DNA of 6,820 nucleotides from Urbifossiella sp043733485 (GCA_043733485.1 JAYTGN010000081.1:1-6820); one strand, 5' to 3'; shown: positions 1-6,430, counted from the first letter of the stretch. Program-made: numbers and translations. Notes: generated by a model from the letters alone, not told the origin.

Positions 1-2469
1 CAAACCTTGCGGGCGAACGTCCAGACCTTCGATCGTCCAGAACGCGCTGGTGCCGCCGAAGGTGGTCTCGATCGTGATCAGGATCGTCGAACTCGCACCC
101 GGGTTGAACATGCCGTCGTACGAGACGAACTGGTGGGTGCCGCCGGTGGTGTCGAAGGAGGTGATGCTGGGGTTGAGTTTGGCGGCGAGCGGATTGCCGG
201 GCACGCCGACGTAGACGTTCATTTTGTCGCGCGGGGCGTAGGTGTCGCCGATGAAGGCGGTGACGGCGACGTTCTGATTCGGGGCCACGGTGACCTGGAA
301 GACGCCGTTGTTGGTGCCGCCGCCAGCGTAGCCCCATTCGCCGTCGCGGAGCAGGTTGACGAGTTGCGGCGAGTTCGGATTGCCCGCCGTGTTGAACTGC
401 GCGAAGCGATCGAAGGCACCGGCCCCCGCGCTCAACCAGCCGACGTTGGCGAAGGCGTAGGTGCCGCTGGTCGGCGTATCGGTCGGCACGACCGGAATGA
501 ATCCGGCCTGGGTGGACGACCCTGGGGCCTGGAAATCGAAGGTGCCGCCGAGGCCCAGCGGCACGGGCAGCGATTCGATCGAGGTCCACGCCACGGTCTG
601 GCGATTGCTGCTGGTGAACTGGCCGTCCGGCCGCGCGGGGTTGGGGGAAATCACCGGGAACGTGGCACCGATCACGCTCAGGATGAGCGTGTCGCCGGCA
701 CCGTTGGTCGGGTTGCCGCCGTTGACCGTGATCGCGGTCTGGGCGTCCGGCGTGACGATGAAGGAATCGGCCGCGTCGACCACGAGCGGCGCGGTGGGAA
801 CCACGTCCGCCGTCGGCGGCCCGTGAATGGTCAGCGCTTCGAGGGCCGCGGTGTAGGTGATCGTTTCGAGGACCGGGATCCCCGTCCCCCATCGCACGGT
901 TTTTGCCGCGGCCGAGTTGACGTTGAAGACATCGCCGGCGACCGTGCCGAAGAGGAACGCCGCGTCGCCGGCCGTGGCACCGGAGTCCGCGATGGCGATG
1001 TTCGACAGCACCGGCGTGCCCACGCCGATGTTGTAGGTGTCGGACTGCCCCGCCCCGTCGAGGCTGAGGACCGGCGTCGCACTCACGTACATCTGCGGGT
1101 ACTGCGGGCTGACCGACGGGTTCACCCCGAAGGTGATCGCGGTGGACGGGCCGGCCCCGCCGAGACCGGGGTTCATGATCGCCCCGAGGCCCAGGGTGAT
1201 GACCTGCCCGGTGCCGTTATTGACGAAAACCTGCAGGTTGTTGAACCCAGCCGGGCCGGTGAAGGCGTTGTGCACCGGGGTGCCGTTGGTCAACTCGGCG
1301 TTGGTGATCATGAACCCGGCGGCGGCCAGGGCCGGGGTCTGAATCATGGTGTTGTTGTTGGCCGAGGTGATCGTGAATGGGTTGGGGATCTGCAGCCACC
1401 CGTACGGGTTGGTCAGCGTTTCCTCCGTCATGGCGAAGATTCCGCCGCCGGAGTTGATGAAGTCCCGGACATCGTTCACCCGTGCGTTCAGCAAGGCCAG
1501 GTCCGAGTTGCTGATTCCGCCCAGGGTCTGCGGCGTCTCGGCCGGGACGTACAGCACGCGGAAGTTGGCGAAGTTGGCCGAGGTGATCGCCGGCCCGGTG
1601 ACGTAGGTCACGGTCATGCCGAGTACGGACGCGGCGCTGGCGACCGCAGCCTGCGCCTGGCTTCCGGTCACGCCGATCGCGAGGACCGAATTCGCCACCG
1701 CGCCGGCGTTGAAGGCGTTCGTCCGGAGGAAGTTCAAACTCTGTTCGATGAACTTCCAGCCGTTCTGATTCCCGCCACTGAAGAAACCGTGGTCGTCGCG
1801 GTCGCCGCCGTCGATCACGACCGGGCCTTGCTGCACGGCCCCGATGTCGCCCAGGTTCGGACCGGTGAACACGTTGATCGTGTCGCTGGAAGCGCTTGGC
1901 GTGGTGACCGCCAGGCTCGCGGCGGTCATCGAGTTGCGAATCGTCGGCGTGCCGGTGAACAGGATGTTCTGAGTCAGCACTCCCGGTGTGTTCGTGAAGC
2001 TGAGCGCCCCGGCCTGTACCCCCGTCGGGTTGTAGGTGCTGGTCCAGGTGGAGGCCCCGCCGATCATGTCGAGTTCGTCGCCCGCCTGCCCGCCTGCGTT
2101 GAACTGGATGCCACTCGTTGGGGCGAAGTGCGTTCCCGGTGGGCTCTGGAAGATCAGGATGTCGTTCCCGCCGTTGCCGTTGTAGATGAGTTGAGTCACG
2201 CCGGTGAGCGAGGTGAGGCCGATGCCGCCGGAGTTGTACAGGATGTCGGACGGAGTCGCGGTTGCCTGGATTTGAAGAGTGTCGCTTGCGGCATTGCTGG
2301 TGAAGGTGGCGACGCCGGCAGCGAAAGTCAGCGAGATGGCAGGCACGGTGCGGTCTTCGAGTGCCTCGATGGCGCGGCCGAGTGGCGCGAAGTGCCGGCG
2401 GGCCGGGTTGCTCTTGGGCGTTCGGAACGAACGCGTGATCAGGTTGCGGACGAGTTTACGAATCGACAT
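1..2469 (-). CDS. Large LEDR-leader surface/exported protein, 3' end outside window
   Basis: This minus-strand frame is open without a stop from an ATG at 2469 to the window edge (823 codons, C-terminus missing). A GAGG Shine-Dalgarno sits 7 nt before the ATG (2477-2480). Residues 1-36 are strongly basic, with no hydrophobic signal segment, and end in LEDRTVPA (37-44), the leader motif of many Gemmataceae exported proteins. After it comes a Gly/Asn/Thr-rich beta region with a NGNGGNDIL stretch near 97-105. About 217-425 resembles a ThuA/glutamine-amidotransferase-like fold: VVIDGGDRDDHG, a VLYVPAETP strand near 303, then DFINSGGGIFAMTEE near 333-347. About 643-818 resembles the galactose-binding-like sandwich of rhamnogalacturonan acetylesterase N-termini (FDF start, LLRDGEWGY, then RDKMNVYVG). 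No catalytic triad can be assigned, so a structural or adhesive surface role is inferred. The gene is certain. The fold calls are tentative and the function is unknown. Confidence 0.88.
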   Translation of the reverse strand, partial: MSIRKLVRNLITRSFRTPKSNPARRHFAPLGRAIEALEDRTVPAISLTFAAGVATFTSNAASDTLQIQATATPSDILYNSGGIGLTSLTGVTQLIYNGNGGNDILIFQSPPGTHFAPTSGIQFNAGGQAGDELDMIGGASTWTSTYNPTGVQAGALSFTNTPGVLTQNILFTGTPTIRNSMTAASLAVTTPSASSDTINVFTGPNLGDIGAVQQGPVVIDGGDRDDHGFFSGGNQNGWKFIEQSLNFLRTNAFNAGAVANSVLAIGVTGSQAQAAVASAASVLGMTVTYVTGPAITSANFANFRVLYVPAETPQTLGGISNSDLALLNARVNDVRDFINSGGGIFAMTEETLTNPYGWLQIPNPFTITSANNNTMIQTPALAAAGFMITNAELTNGTPVHNAFTGPAGFNNLQVFVNNGTGQVITLGLGAIMNPGLGGAGPSTAITFGVNPSVSPQYPQMYVSATPVLSLDGAGQSDTYNIGVGTPVLSNIAIADSGATAGDAAFLFGTVAGDVFNVNSAAAKTVRWGTGIPVLETITYTAALEALTIHGPPTADVVPTAPLVVDAADSFIVTPDAQTAITVNGGNPTNGAGDTLILSVIGATFPVISPNPARPDGQFTSSNRQTVAWTSIESLPVPLGLGGTFDFQAPGSSTQAGFIPVVPTDTPTSGTYAFANVGWLSAGAGAFDRFAQFNTAGNPNSPQLVNLLRDGEWGYAGGGTNNGVFQVTVAPNQNVAVTAFIGDTYAPRDKMNVYVGVPGNPLAAKLNPSITSFDTTGGTHQFVSYDGMFNPGASSTILITIETTFGGTSAFWTIEGLDVRPQGL

Positions 2470-2516
2470 GGGCGGGCCTCGACCGGGGTGAGGATCGTGA
2501 TGCTTCGGCAAAGCGA

Positions 2517-2539
2517 CTGAAGGCGACGAGTGCCTTCAG
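2517..2539. repeat. Perfect 8-bp stem-loop in leader of the large surface protein gene
   Basis: CTGAAGGC (2517-2524) and GCCTTCAG (2532-2539) are exact inverted copies around a 7-nt loop. The element lies about 48 nt upstream of the ATG at 2469, so it would fold in the 5' untranslated mRNA if transcription starts further upstream. There is no U-tract after it on either strand, which argues against a classical intrinsic terminator. It could be an operator, an mRNA-stabilising leader hairpin, or a terminator of the upstream thioredoxin transcript that does not rely on a U-tract. Confidence 0.6.
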
Positions 2540-2599
2540 CCGGAATTTTCGGTGTAAGCGTTTTTACAAGTACCGCCCACGGTCCGATGAGGCAAGCAA

Positions 2600-2629
2600 A
2601 TCCAGTAAAGAAGTCTGGGAAGACTGGAT
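2600..2629. repeat. Nested, mutually exclusive inverted repeats in intergenic region
   Basis: ATCCAGT (2600-2606) pairs with ACTGGAT (2623-2629) around a 16-nt loop. Inside it, AGTCT (2612-2616) can instead pair with AGACT (2621-2625). The two structures share bases 2623-2625 and so cannot form together. The element lies between the thioredoxin stop (2691) and the leader of the gene starting at 2469, in a stretch of visibly lower GC than the genes. It may be an operator or a weak folding switch. The role is not determinable from the sequence. Confidence 0.35.
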
Positions 2630-2690
2630 GCGTCGGGCGGGATATGCTGATTTTTCCGACAGTGACGCCGAAAGCCTTCAAAATCGGCTC

Positions 2691-2996
2691 TCAAAAAGCC
2701 GTGATTTCAGATGTCAGATTGGGTTCGCTCGTGGGCCGGACGATCCGCGCCACTTCCACGCCGTCCCGCAGCAGGATCAGCGTCGGCCACAGCTTCACGC
2801 GGAAGGATCGACCCAGCGGCCGACCCGGTCCGTCGCCCACCTTCAAATGGCGAACCTCCGGTCGGCCGGCCAGCGCGGCTTCGATCAACGGCTGAGCGGC
2901 CTGGCAAAAACCGCACCCGTTCGCCCCAAACTCCAACGCGAGCAACCCGCGGGAGGCGTCGATCTCCGCGCGGGTTGGGCCGGGTTCTTCGTACAT
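2691..2996 (-). CDS. Thioredoxin-fold protein with CGFC active site
   Basis: A 101-residue protein, close to the length of single-domain thioredoxins, probably a cytoplasmic thiol-disulfide oxidoreductase. The redox motif C28-G-F-C31 lies after a beta strand (LALEFGANGC) and before a helix. W70-P71-T72 is the cis-proline loop and G79 matches the conserved turn glycine. Aligned by eye to E. coli thioredoxin, the buried Asp26 becomes Glu22, both active-site tryptophans (28 and 31) become Gly24 and Gly27, and the dipeptide between the cysteines is GF rather than GP. Substrate choice and redox potential therefore probably differ from housekeeping thioredoxin. No signal peptide or membrane segment is present. 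GGAG lies 8 nt before the ATG, and the upstream sigma-factor stop is only 12 nt away, so the two genes are very likely cotranscribed and possibly translationally coupled. The family call is firm. The physiological partner is unknown, with the sigma factor a candidate by context. Confidence 0.88.
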   Translation of the reverse strand: MYEEPGPTRAEIDASRGLLALEFGANGCGFCQAAQPLIEAALAGRPEVRHLKVGDGPGRPLGRSFRVKLWPTLILLRDGVEVARIVRPTSEPNLTSEITAF

Positions 2997-3008
2997 CGTG
3001 AAACTCCG

Positions 3009-5390
3009 TTACTTCTCTTCTTCCGGCACTTCGCCGCCGCTGTGCGTGATTGCAGCGTGAAGCGCCTTCTTGCTGATGGTCTTGGCCAGCGCTCGAACGG
3101 AGCCATCGGCCATGGCCACCGGACAGACCTCGCCGTGGAAGAACCCCAACAACTTGGTCATGTCCTTATCCGGGTCGAAGGCGAGTTCGTCCGGCTTCGT
3201 CCAGGGCACGGCATCCTTCGCAGTCGCAACGAGGATTGTATTCGAAGTGCCGTCCGCGAAGTCCGTGAGCTTAGACCCTTTGATGTAGTCGAACGCGGCA
3301 CCGTTCCCCACGAACACGCGGTAGTGCGTTTCGTTCGCCTTCGCCATCATCATCGACGGCAAAGTGTAGGTCGTGGGCATACCGGCGATGAGCTTCTTGT
3401 TGTGGTCGCTGTCCCACGCCTCGTCGAGCTTGAACTTCTTGTAGAGTGCCTCCTGCTCGACGTAAGGCAGGATGAGAACGCGCCAACTCAGCAGCGGCTT
3501 GCCCGTCTTGTCGCACACCGCGGCCGGCGGCAGCGAGCCATGTACATCGTGGTAATTGTGGAGTGCAATCGCGATCTGTTTGAGGTTGTTGCTCGACTTC
3601 GCTCGGGCCGCGGCGGCGGTCACTTTCTGCTTGCTCTTCAAATATGCCATGGCGAAGGGCAGATCGGCGGAGACCTTCGCGGTCATGCGGGCCACGTCGC
3701 CTTCGGTCGTATACTTGGCCTCCTTCATGCTTGAGATCAAAGCCATCATGATGGTCGTGTCATCCTTTTGGGCCGGGTCCTTCGCGATCTCCTCAATTCC
3801 CTTTCCGAGGAAAGTTTGGACGAATTCGGAGAGCGCGCTCAGAGCCTTCTCGGCTTCTTCGGCCTGCTTCGGAGTCGCCGCCTTCACGCGGATTCCGAAC
3901 GTCAGATCCTTGTCGAGGTCGACGACCGCGGAGATGGCTTCCGCTTGAAGGAGCGGCTTGAACGCTTGGCCCGCCGGAGGCAGATTTGCAGCCCGAATTT
4001 CGTCCGGCAGGTTGGCCAGCGTGCTGCCGGCCGCGAGCAGGTGCTTGCCGATTCCCGCATCGCGAATCGCGGCCGTCAGCGGGCCGGTCTTCTCCGCGGG
4101 CTGGGGTTTGCCGTAAATCTTCGCATCGAGGCCGACGAGCAAAACGGCCATGCGATCCGAAGGCGTTTCGACCGAACAGACGGCGTTATTCGGCAGCTGA
4201 TCCTTCAACCCCGCCAGGAGCTTGGCCTTGTCGTACGGACCGTTGAAGACCAGCACGATCCCGACGGCCGGGTCCCGTTCCATCTTGGGCACAAACAGCG
4301 TGGCCGATTTGAGTGCGTCGGGCGCGACGCCAAACGCCTTCTTCGTGCTTGCAATGAGTTCGTCGAACACCTTGGCATCGGCGGCGCGGAGCGACTTGCC
4401 GAGCGAACCGTTCCACAGCTTGGCGGCATCGACGTGCAGGAAGAACGCGGCATCGGCCGGAACGTAGCGCAGTTCCTCGGGAAGCGCCGGGGCCGTATCG
4501 GGCGCGACCGCGCTCGCCGTCGGGAAGAACGCAGGACTACCACCGGGGCGGGGCTGCGAAGGGGAATCGGGGTACATCGCGGCACCGAAGCCGCAGGCGA
4601 CGAGCAGAGTTGCCGCCATCAGTTTGGATCGAATCATCATTGGCGTAACCTCGTGAACGAGAGCCAGGATCGCGGGCGAGACCGCCTCGCCCGCGCTCGA
4701 TAGTGACAGTGCAGTGTCAATCAGATTTTGCGGAACGGCCGCGGTGGCCGTGGCGGCACCGAGCCCGAGGCTTCCGCCGGCCACGGCCGGGGCGAGCCCG
4801 CGGCTGGAGAGCCGCTCGATGAGTAGTTGCCGGGCTCGCGTGAGCCGGCTGGTGAGCGTGCTGGGCTTGCATCCGAGTTGCGCGGCCGCATCCGGCTGCC
4901 GCACGCCTTCCAACTCGCACAAAACGAATGCCGTTCGCATCGCGTCCGGAAGTCGCTGCACTTCCTCATGAACCGCGGCGAGGAGTGCATCCCACTTGGT
5001 ATCGGGCACGGGATGATCGGCTTCACCATTGGCGGCGCGCTCTTCGCGCTGCCGCCGCCGCACCGCTGATCGCTTCACTTTATGGGCCACGCGCACGGCG
5101 ACGCCGTGTAGCCAGCCCGCGATCTTGCCGCGACCGCGAACCGAATTCGCCGAACGAATCAGGGCTAAAAACGTCGCTTGAAAGGCATCTTCGGCGTCCG
5201 CGTGGTCCGGCAGCGACTGTCGGCACACGGCCCACACCATCGGCCCATGCCGACGCAGCAATTCCTCGAATGCCCGTTCGTCCCGCGTCTGGGTGAAGCG
5301 GGACAGCAACTCGCAATCGGCCTCCGCGTTCTGCCCGGAGGCGAACGCCTCGGCATGGCGAAGCACCAGTTGAAGCAGTGAACGGCTCAT
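3009..5390 (-). CDS. Membrane-tethered ECF sigma factor fused to an extracytoplasmic DUF1559 domain
   Basis: A 793-residue protein, several times longer than an ordinary ECF sigma factor (about 180-200). Residues ~40-107 form sigma region 2, with RRHGPMVWAVCR and DAEDAFQATFLALI (65-78). About 133-191 is sigma region 4 with its DNA-binding helix-turn-helix (PDAAAQLGCKPSTLTSRLTRAR). After an Ala/Gly-rich linker, KLMAATLLVACGFGAAMY (256-273) is a single membrane span. About 300-588 is an uncharacterised segment opening with LRYVPADAAFFLHVDAAKLW. About 588-783 is DUF1559 (SBP_bac_10): NNLKQIAIALHNYHD (601-615), DGTSNTILVA (713-722) and the hallmark HGEVCPVAMADGSVRAL (752-768). The expected topology is sigma inside, DUF1559 outside, suggesting direct coupling of an envelope signal to transcription. 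No anti-sigma gene is adjacent. Neither candidate start has a good ribosome site. The ATG at 5390 (MSRSLLQLVLRHAEA) was chosen because it fits the N-terminus usual in this family. The ATG at 5426 would add 12 residues. The thioredoxin gene follows after 12 nt. Confidence 0.9.
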   Translation of the reverse strand: MSRSLLQLVLRHAEAFASGQNAEADCELLSRFTQTRDERAFEELLRRHGPMVWAVCRQSLPDHADAEDAFQATFLALIRSANSVRGRGKIAGWLHGVAVRVAHKVKRSAVRRRQREERAANGEADHPVPDTKWDALLAAVHEEVQRLPDAMRTAFVLCELEGVRQPDAAAQLGCKPSTLTSRLTRARQLLIERLSSRGLAPAVAGGSLGLGAATATAAVPQNLIDTALSLSSAGEAVSPAILALVHEVTPMMIRSKLMAATLLVACGFGAAMYPDSPSQPRPGGSPAFFPTASAVAPDTAPALPEELRYVPADAAFFLHVDAAKLWNGSLGKSLRAADAKVFDELIASTKKAFGVAPDALKSATLFVPKMERDPAVGIVLVFNGPYDKAKLLAGLKDQLPNNAVCSVETPSDRMAVLLVGLDAKIYGKPQPAEKTGPLTAAIRDAGIGKHLLAAGSTLANLPDEIRAANLPPAGQAFKPLLQAEAISAVVDLDKDLTFGIRVKAATPKQAEEAEKALSALSEFVQTFLGKGIEEIAKDPAQKDDTTIMMALISSMKEAKYTTEGDVARMTAKVSADLPFAMAYLKSKQKVTAAAARAKSSNNLKQIAIALHNYHDVHGSLPPAAVCDKTGKPLLSWRVLILPYVEQEALYKKFKLDEAWDSDHNKKLIAGMPTTYTLPSMMMAKANETHYRVFVGNGAAFDYIKGSKLTDFADGTSNTILVATAKDAVPWTKPDELAFDPDKDMTKLLGFFHGEVCPVAMADGSVRALAKTISKKALHAAITHSGGEVPEEEK

Positions 5391-5452
5391 CTCAGTACAG
5401 TACCCGCGGCGCGGTCGTTCCTGCATCGCGAAAGGAATTTCTTCCCTTGGAG

Positions 5453-5508
5453 TGCGGGCGGGACGCCCGCGGACCCGGGGAATGCGGCGAGACGCCCGCG
5501 CTCCCAGG
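5453..5508. repeat. GC-rich imperfect tandem repeat with internal inverted repeat
   Basis: Two ~27-bp units in direct orientation (starting at 5453 and 5483) share TGCGG followed by GACGCCCGCG and a trailing CCC-GG block. Unit 1 contains a perfect inverted repeat, GCGGGCG (5454-5460) and CGCCCGC (5464-5470), with a 3-nt loop. The element fills most of the gap between the methyltransferase stop (5509) and the sigma factor start, so its transcript could fold and separate expression of the two genes. It resembles the short palindromic intergenic repeats scattered in planctomycete genomes. That comparison is from memory and not verified here. No U-tract follows the stem on the minus strand. Confidence 0.55.
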
Positions 5509-6240
5509 CTACTTCTTCTTCGCGAACACCACGACGTGCTGCCAAGGCAGGCTGTGCGTCTTCTCGTGCTCCATCTCCTTGAAGGCCTCCATCTCCTTGA
5601 GCACCTGCCGCTCGCTCATCTTGTGGACGAGCTTGATGTTCACCTTGTCGTCCTCGAGTTTGAACTCGACGAAGACGAGCTTGCCGCCGGGCTTCAACGC
5701 CTCCACCATCTTCTCGGTCATTTCAAACGGGAATTCGAACTCGTGATAAACGTCCACCATGAGAATGAGATCGACGCCGGCGGCGGGTAGCTTGGGATCC
5801 TGGGTCGTGCCCTTCACCGTCTCGACGTTGCTCACTTTGAGCTTCTTGGCTTTCTCCTCGATCAGTTTGAGCATCTCGGGCTGAATGTCCGACGCGATGA
5901 CCTTGCCCTTTTCGCCGACGAGCGGCGACATGAGGAACGCGTGGTAACCGCTGCCGGCTCCGACATCCGCGACCACCATGCCCGGCTTGATGGCCAGTGC
6001 TTCGATCAGCTTGGCGGGTTCTTCTTCCTTCACGCGCTCGGGCCGTTCCAACCACGTGGCTCCGAGGTAACCCATGACCTGGGCGATCTCGCGGTTCATA
6101 TAGAACTTGCCGATGCCGTTGGGGTCGTGCAGTTTCTTCGTCTCGTAGTTGGGCGGCTCGCGCTTCGGCGGCTCGGCCACGACCCCGCACGCGAGCCCGA
6201 ACAGAAGTGCGACGGCCAGTGCGATTCGGAAGCGGTTCAT
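5509..6240 (-). CDS. Exported class I SAM-dependent methyltransferase
   Basis: A 243-residue protein that should transfer a methyl group from S-adenosylmethionine to an unknown acceptor. Residues 1-22 form a Sec signal peptide: a short basic start (MNRFR), a hydrophobic core (IALAVALLFGLACGVV) and a VVA cleavage site before EPP. The cysteine at 18 does not sit in a good lipobox. The Rossmann methyltransferase core follows: motif I VADVGAGSG (90-98), the acidic SAM-ribose residue in ASDIQPEM (D118), DVYHEFEFP (163-171), and LKPGGKLVFVEF (182-193). FYMNREIAQVMGYLGATWLERPER (46-69, quoted in part here) is a conserved lead-in of this exported subfamily as I recall it. The ATG at 6240 was chosen over the in-frame ATG at 6306 because it has GGAG 8 nt upstream and begins the signal peptide directly. 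The gene is co-directional with the sigma factor downstream and divergent from the gene at 6431. The methyltransferase call is firm and the acceptor is unknown. Confidence 0.9.
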   Translation of the reverse strand: MNRFRIALAVALLFGLACGVVAEPPKREPPNYETKKLHDPNGIGKFYMNREIAQVMGYLGATWLERPERVKEEEPAKLIEALAIKPGMVVADVGAGSGYHAFLMSPLVGEKGKVIASDIQPEMLKLIEEKAKKLKVSNVETVKGTTQDPKLPAAGVDLILMVDVYHEFEFPFEMTEKMVEALKPGGKLVFVEFKLEDDKVNIKLVHKMSERQVLKEMEAFKEMEHEKTHSLPWQHVVVFAKKK

Positions 6241-6276
6241 GGTGCGATCTCCGTTCAGTCCAAACGGTCCCATCGA

Positions 6277-6306
6277 ATTGTAGTTTACTGACGGCGAGGT
6301 TCGCAA
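6277..6306 (-). promoter_or_regulatory. Candidate housekeeping-type promoter for the methyltransferase gene
   Basis: On the minus strand, TTGCGA (6301-6306, 4 of 6 to the -35 consensus) and TACAAT (6277-6282, 5 of 6 to the -10 consensus) are separated by 18 nt. Transcription would begin near 6270, giving a leader of roughly 30 nt with the GGAG ribosome site before the ATG at 6240. The placement supports 6240 rather than 6306 as start, since 6306 lies within the -35 element. Confidence 0.4.
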
Positions 6307-6352
6307 CGCGGAAGGAAGCAGGATGAACTTTGGGAGAAATTCGGTTTTCGTC

Positions 6353-6381
6353 TTGAACTTGCTCGGTCGCCTTGTTCCAAT
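6353..6381 (+). promoter_or_regulatory. Weak candidate promoter for the SdrD-like surface protein gene
   Basis: On the plus strand, TTGAAC (6353-6358) and TCCAAT (6376-6381) each match the sigma-70 consensus at 4 of 6 positions, with 17-nt spacing. The expected leader would be about 40 nt and include the inverted repeat at 6399-6421. The match is weak enough to arise by chance. Confidence 0.22.
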
Positions 6382-6398
6382 GATTTAAGCCCATTCAA

Positions 6399-6423
6399 TC
6401 CGGATACTCCCTTCATCCGGAAG
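6399..6423 (+). promoter_or_regulatory. Inverted repeat overlapping the ribosome binding site of the surface protein gene
   Basis: TCCGGAT (6399-6405) and ATCCGGA (6415-6421) are perfect inverted copies around a 9-nt loop. The right arm runs into GGAAG (6419-6423), the Shine-Dalgarno 7 nt before the ATG at 6431. In mRNA the stem would bury part of the ribosome site. In DNA it could be a regulator-binding dyad. The base pairing is seen directly and the regulatory role is inferred. Confidence 0.45.
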
Positions 6424-6430
6424 TTGCATC

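Noticed and set aside
7..2520. 837-codon plus-strand open frame
   Set aside because: It is antisense to the minus-strand surface protein gene. Its translation is a low-complexity Arg/Gly/Asp/Val mixture with no domain, no ribosome site was noted, and the opposite frame carries the LEDR leader and recognisable blocks.
2439..2681. 80-codon minus-strand open frame between the thioredoxin and large surface protein genes
   Set aside because: It overlaps the start and ribosome site of the gene at 2469 in another frame, has no recognisable domain, and would cover the two inverted repeats that look like non-coding structure.
2667..2688. Possible terminator after the thioredoxin gene (GCCGA and TCGGC, 12-nt loop)
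   Set aside because: The stem is only 5 bp with a large loop and no following U-tract, so it is not convincing as an intrinsic terminator.
2628..3734. 368-codon plus-strand open frame
   Set aside because: It runs antisense across the thioredoxin gene and the 3' part of the sigma fusion, both of which have clear family motifs. It is a GC-driven shadow.
3768..4703. 311-codon plus-strand open frame
   Set aside because: It is antisense to the middle of the sigma fusion protein, with an Arg-rich translation and no recognisable domain.
5395..5421. GTAC-A-GTAC motif and a GGAAC box just upstream of the sigma factor start, as an autoregulatory ECF promoter
   Set aside because: The GGAAC-like -35 box (5417-5421, minus strand) has no matching -10 at proper spacing, and the transcript start would fall at or inside the chosen start codon.
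6241..6306. Longer methyltransferase reading with 22 extra N-terminal residues (ATG at 6306)
   Set aside because: The extension would place a polar stretch before the signal peptide and overlap the predicted promoter. The ATG at 6240 has a good GGAG ribosome site.
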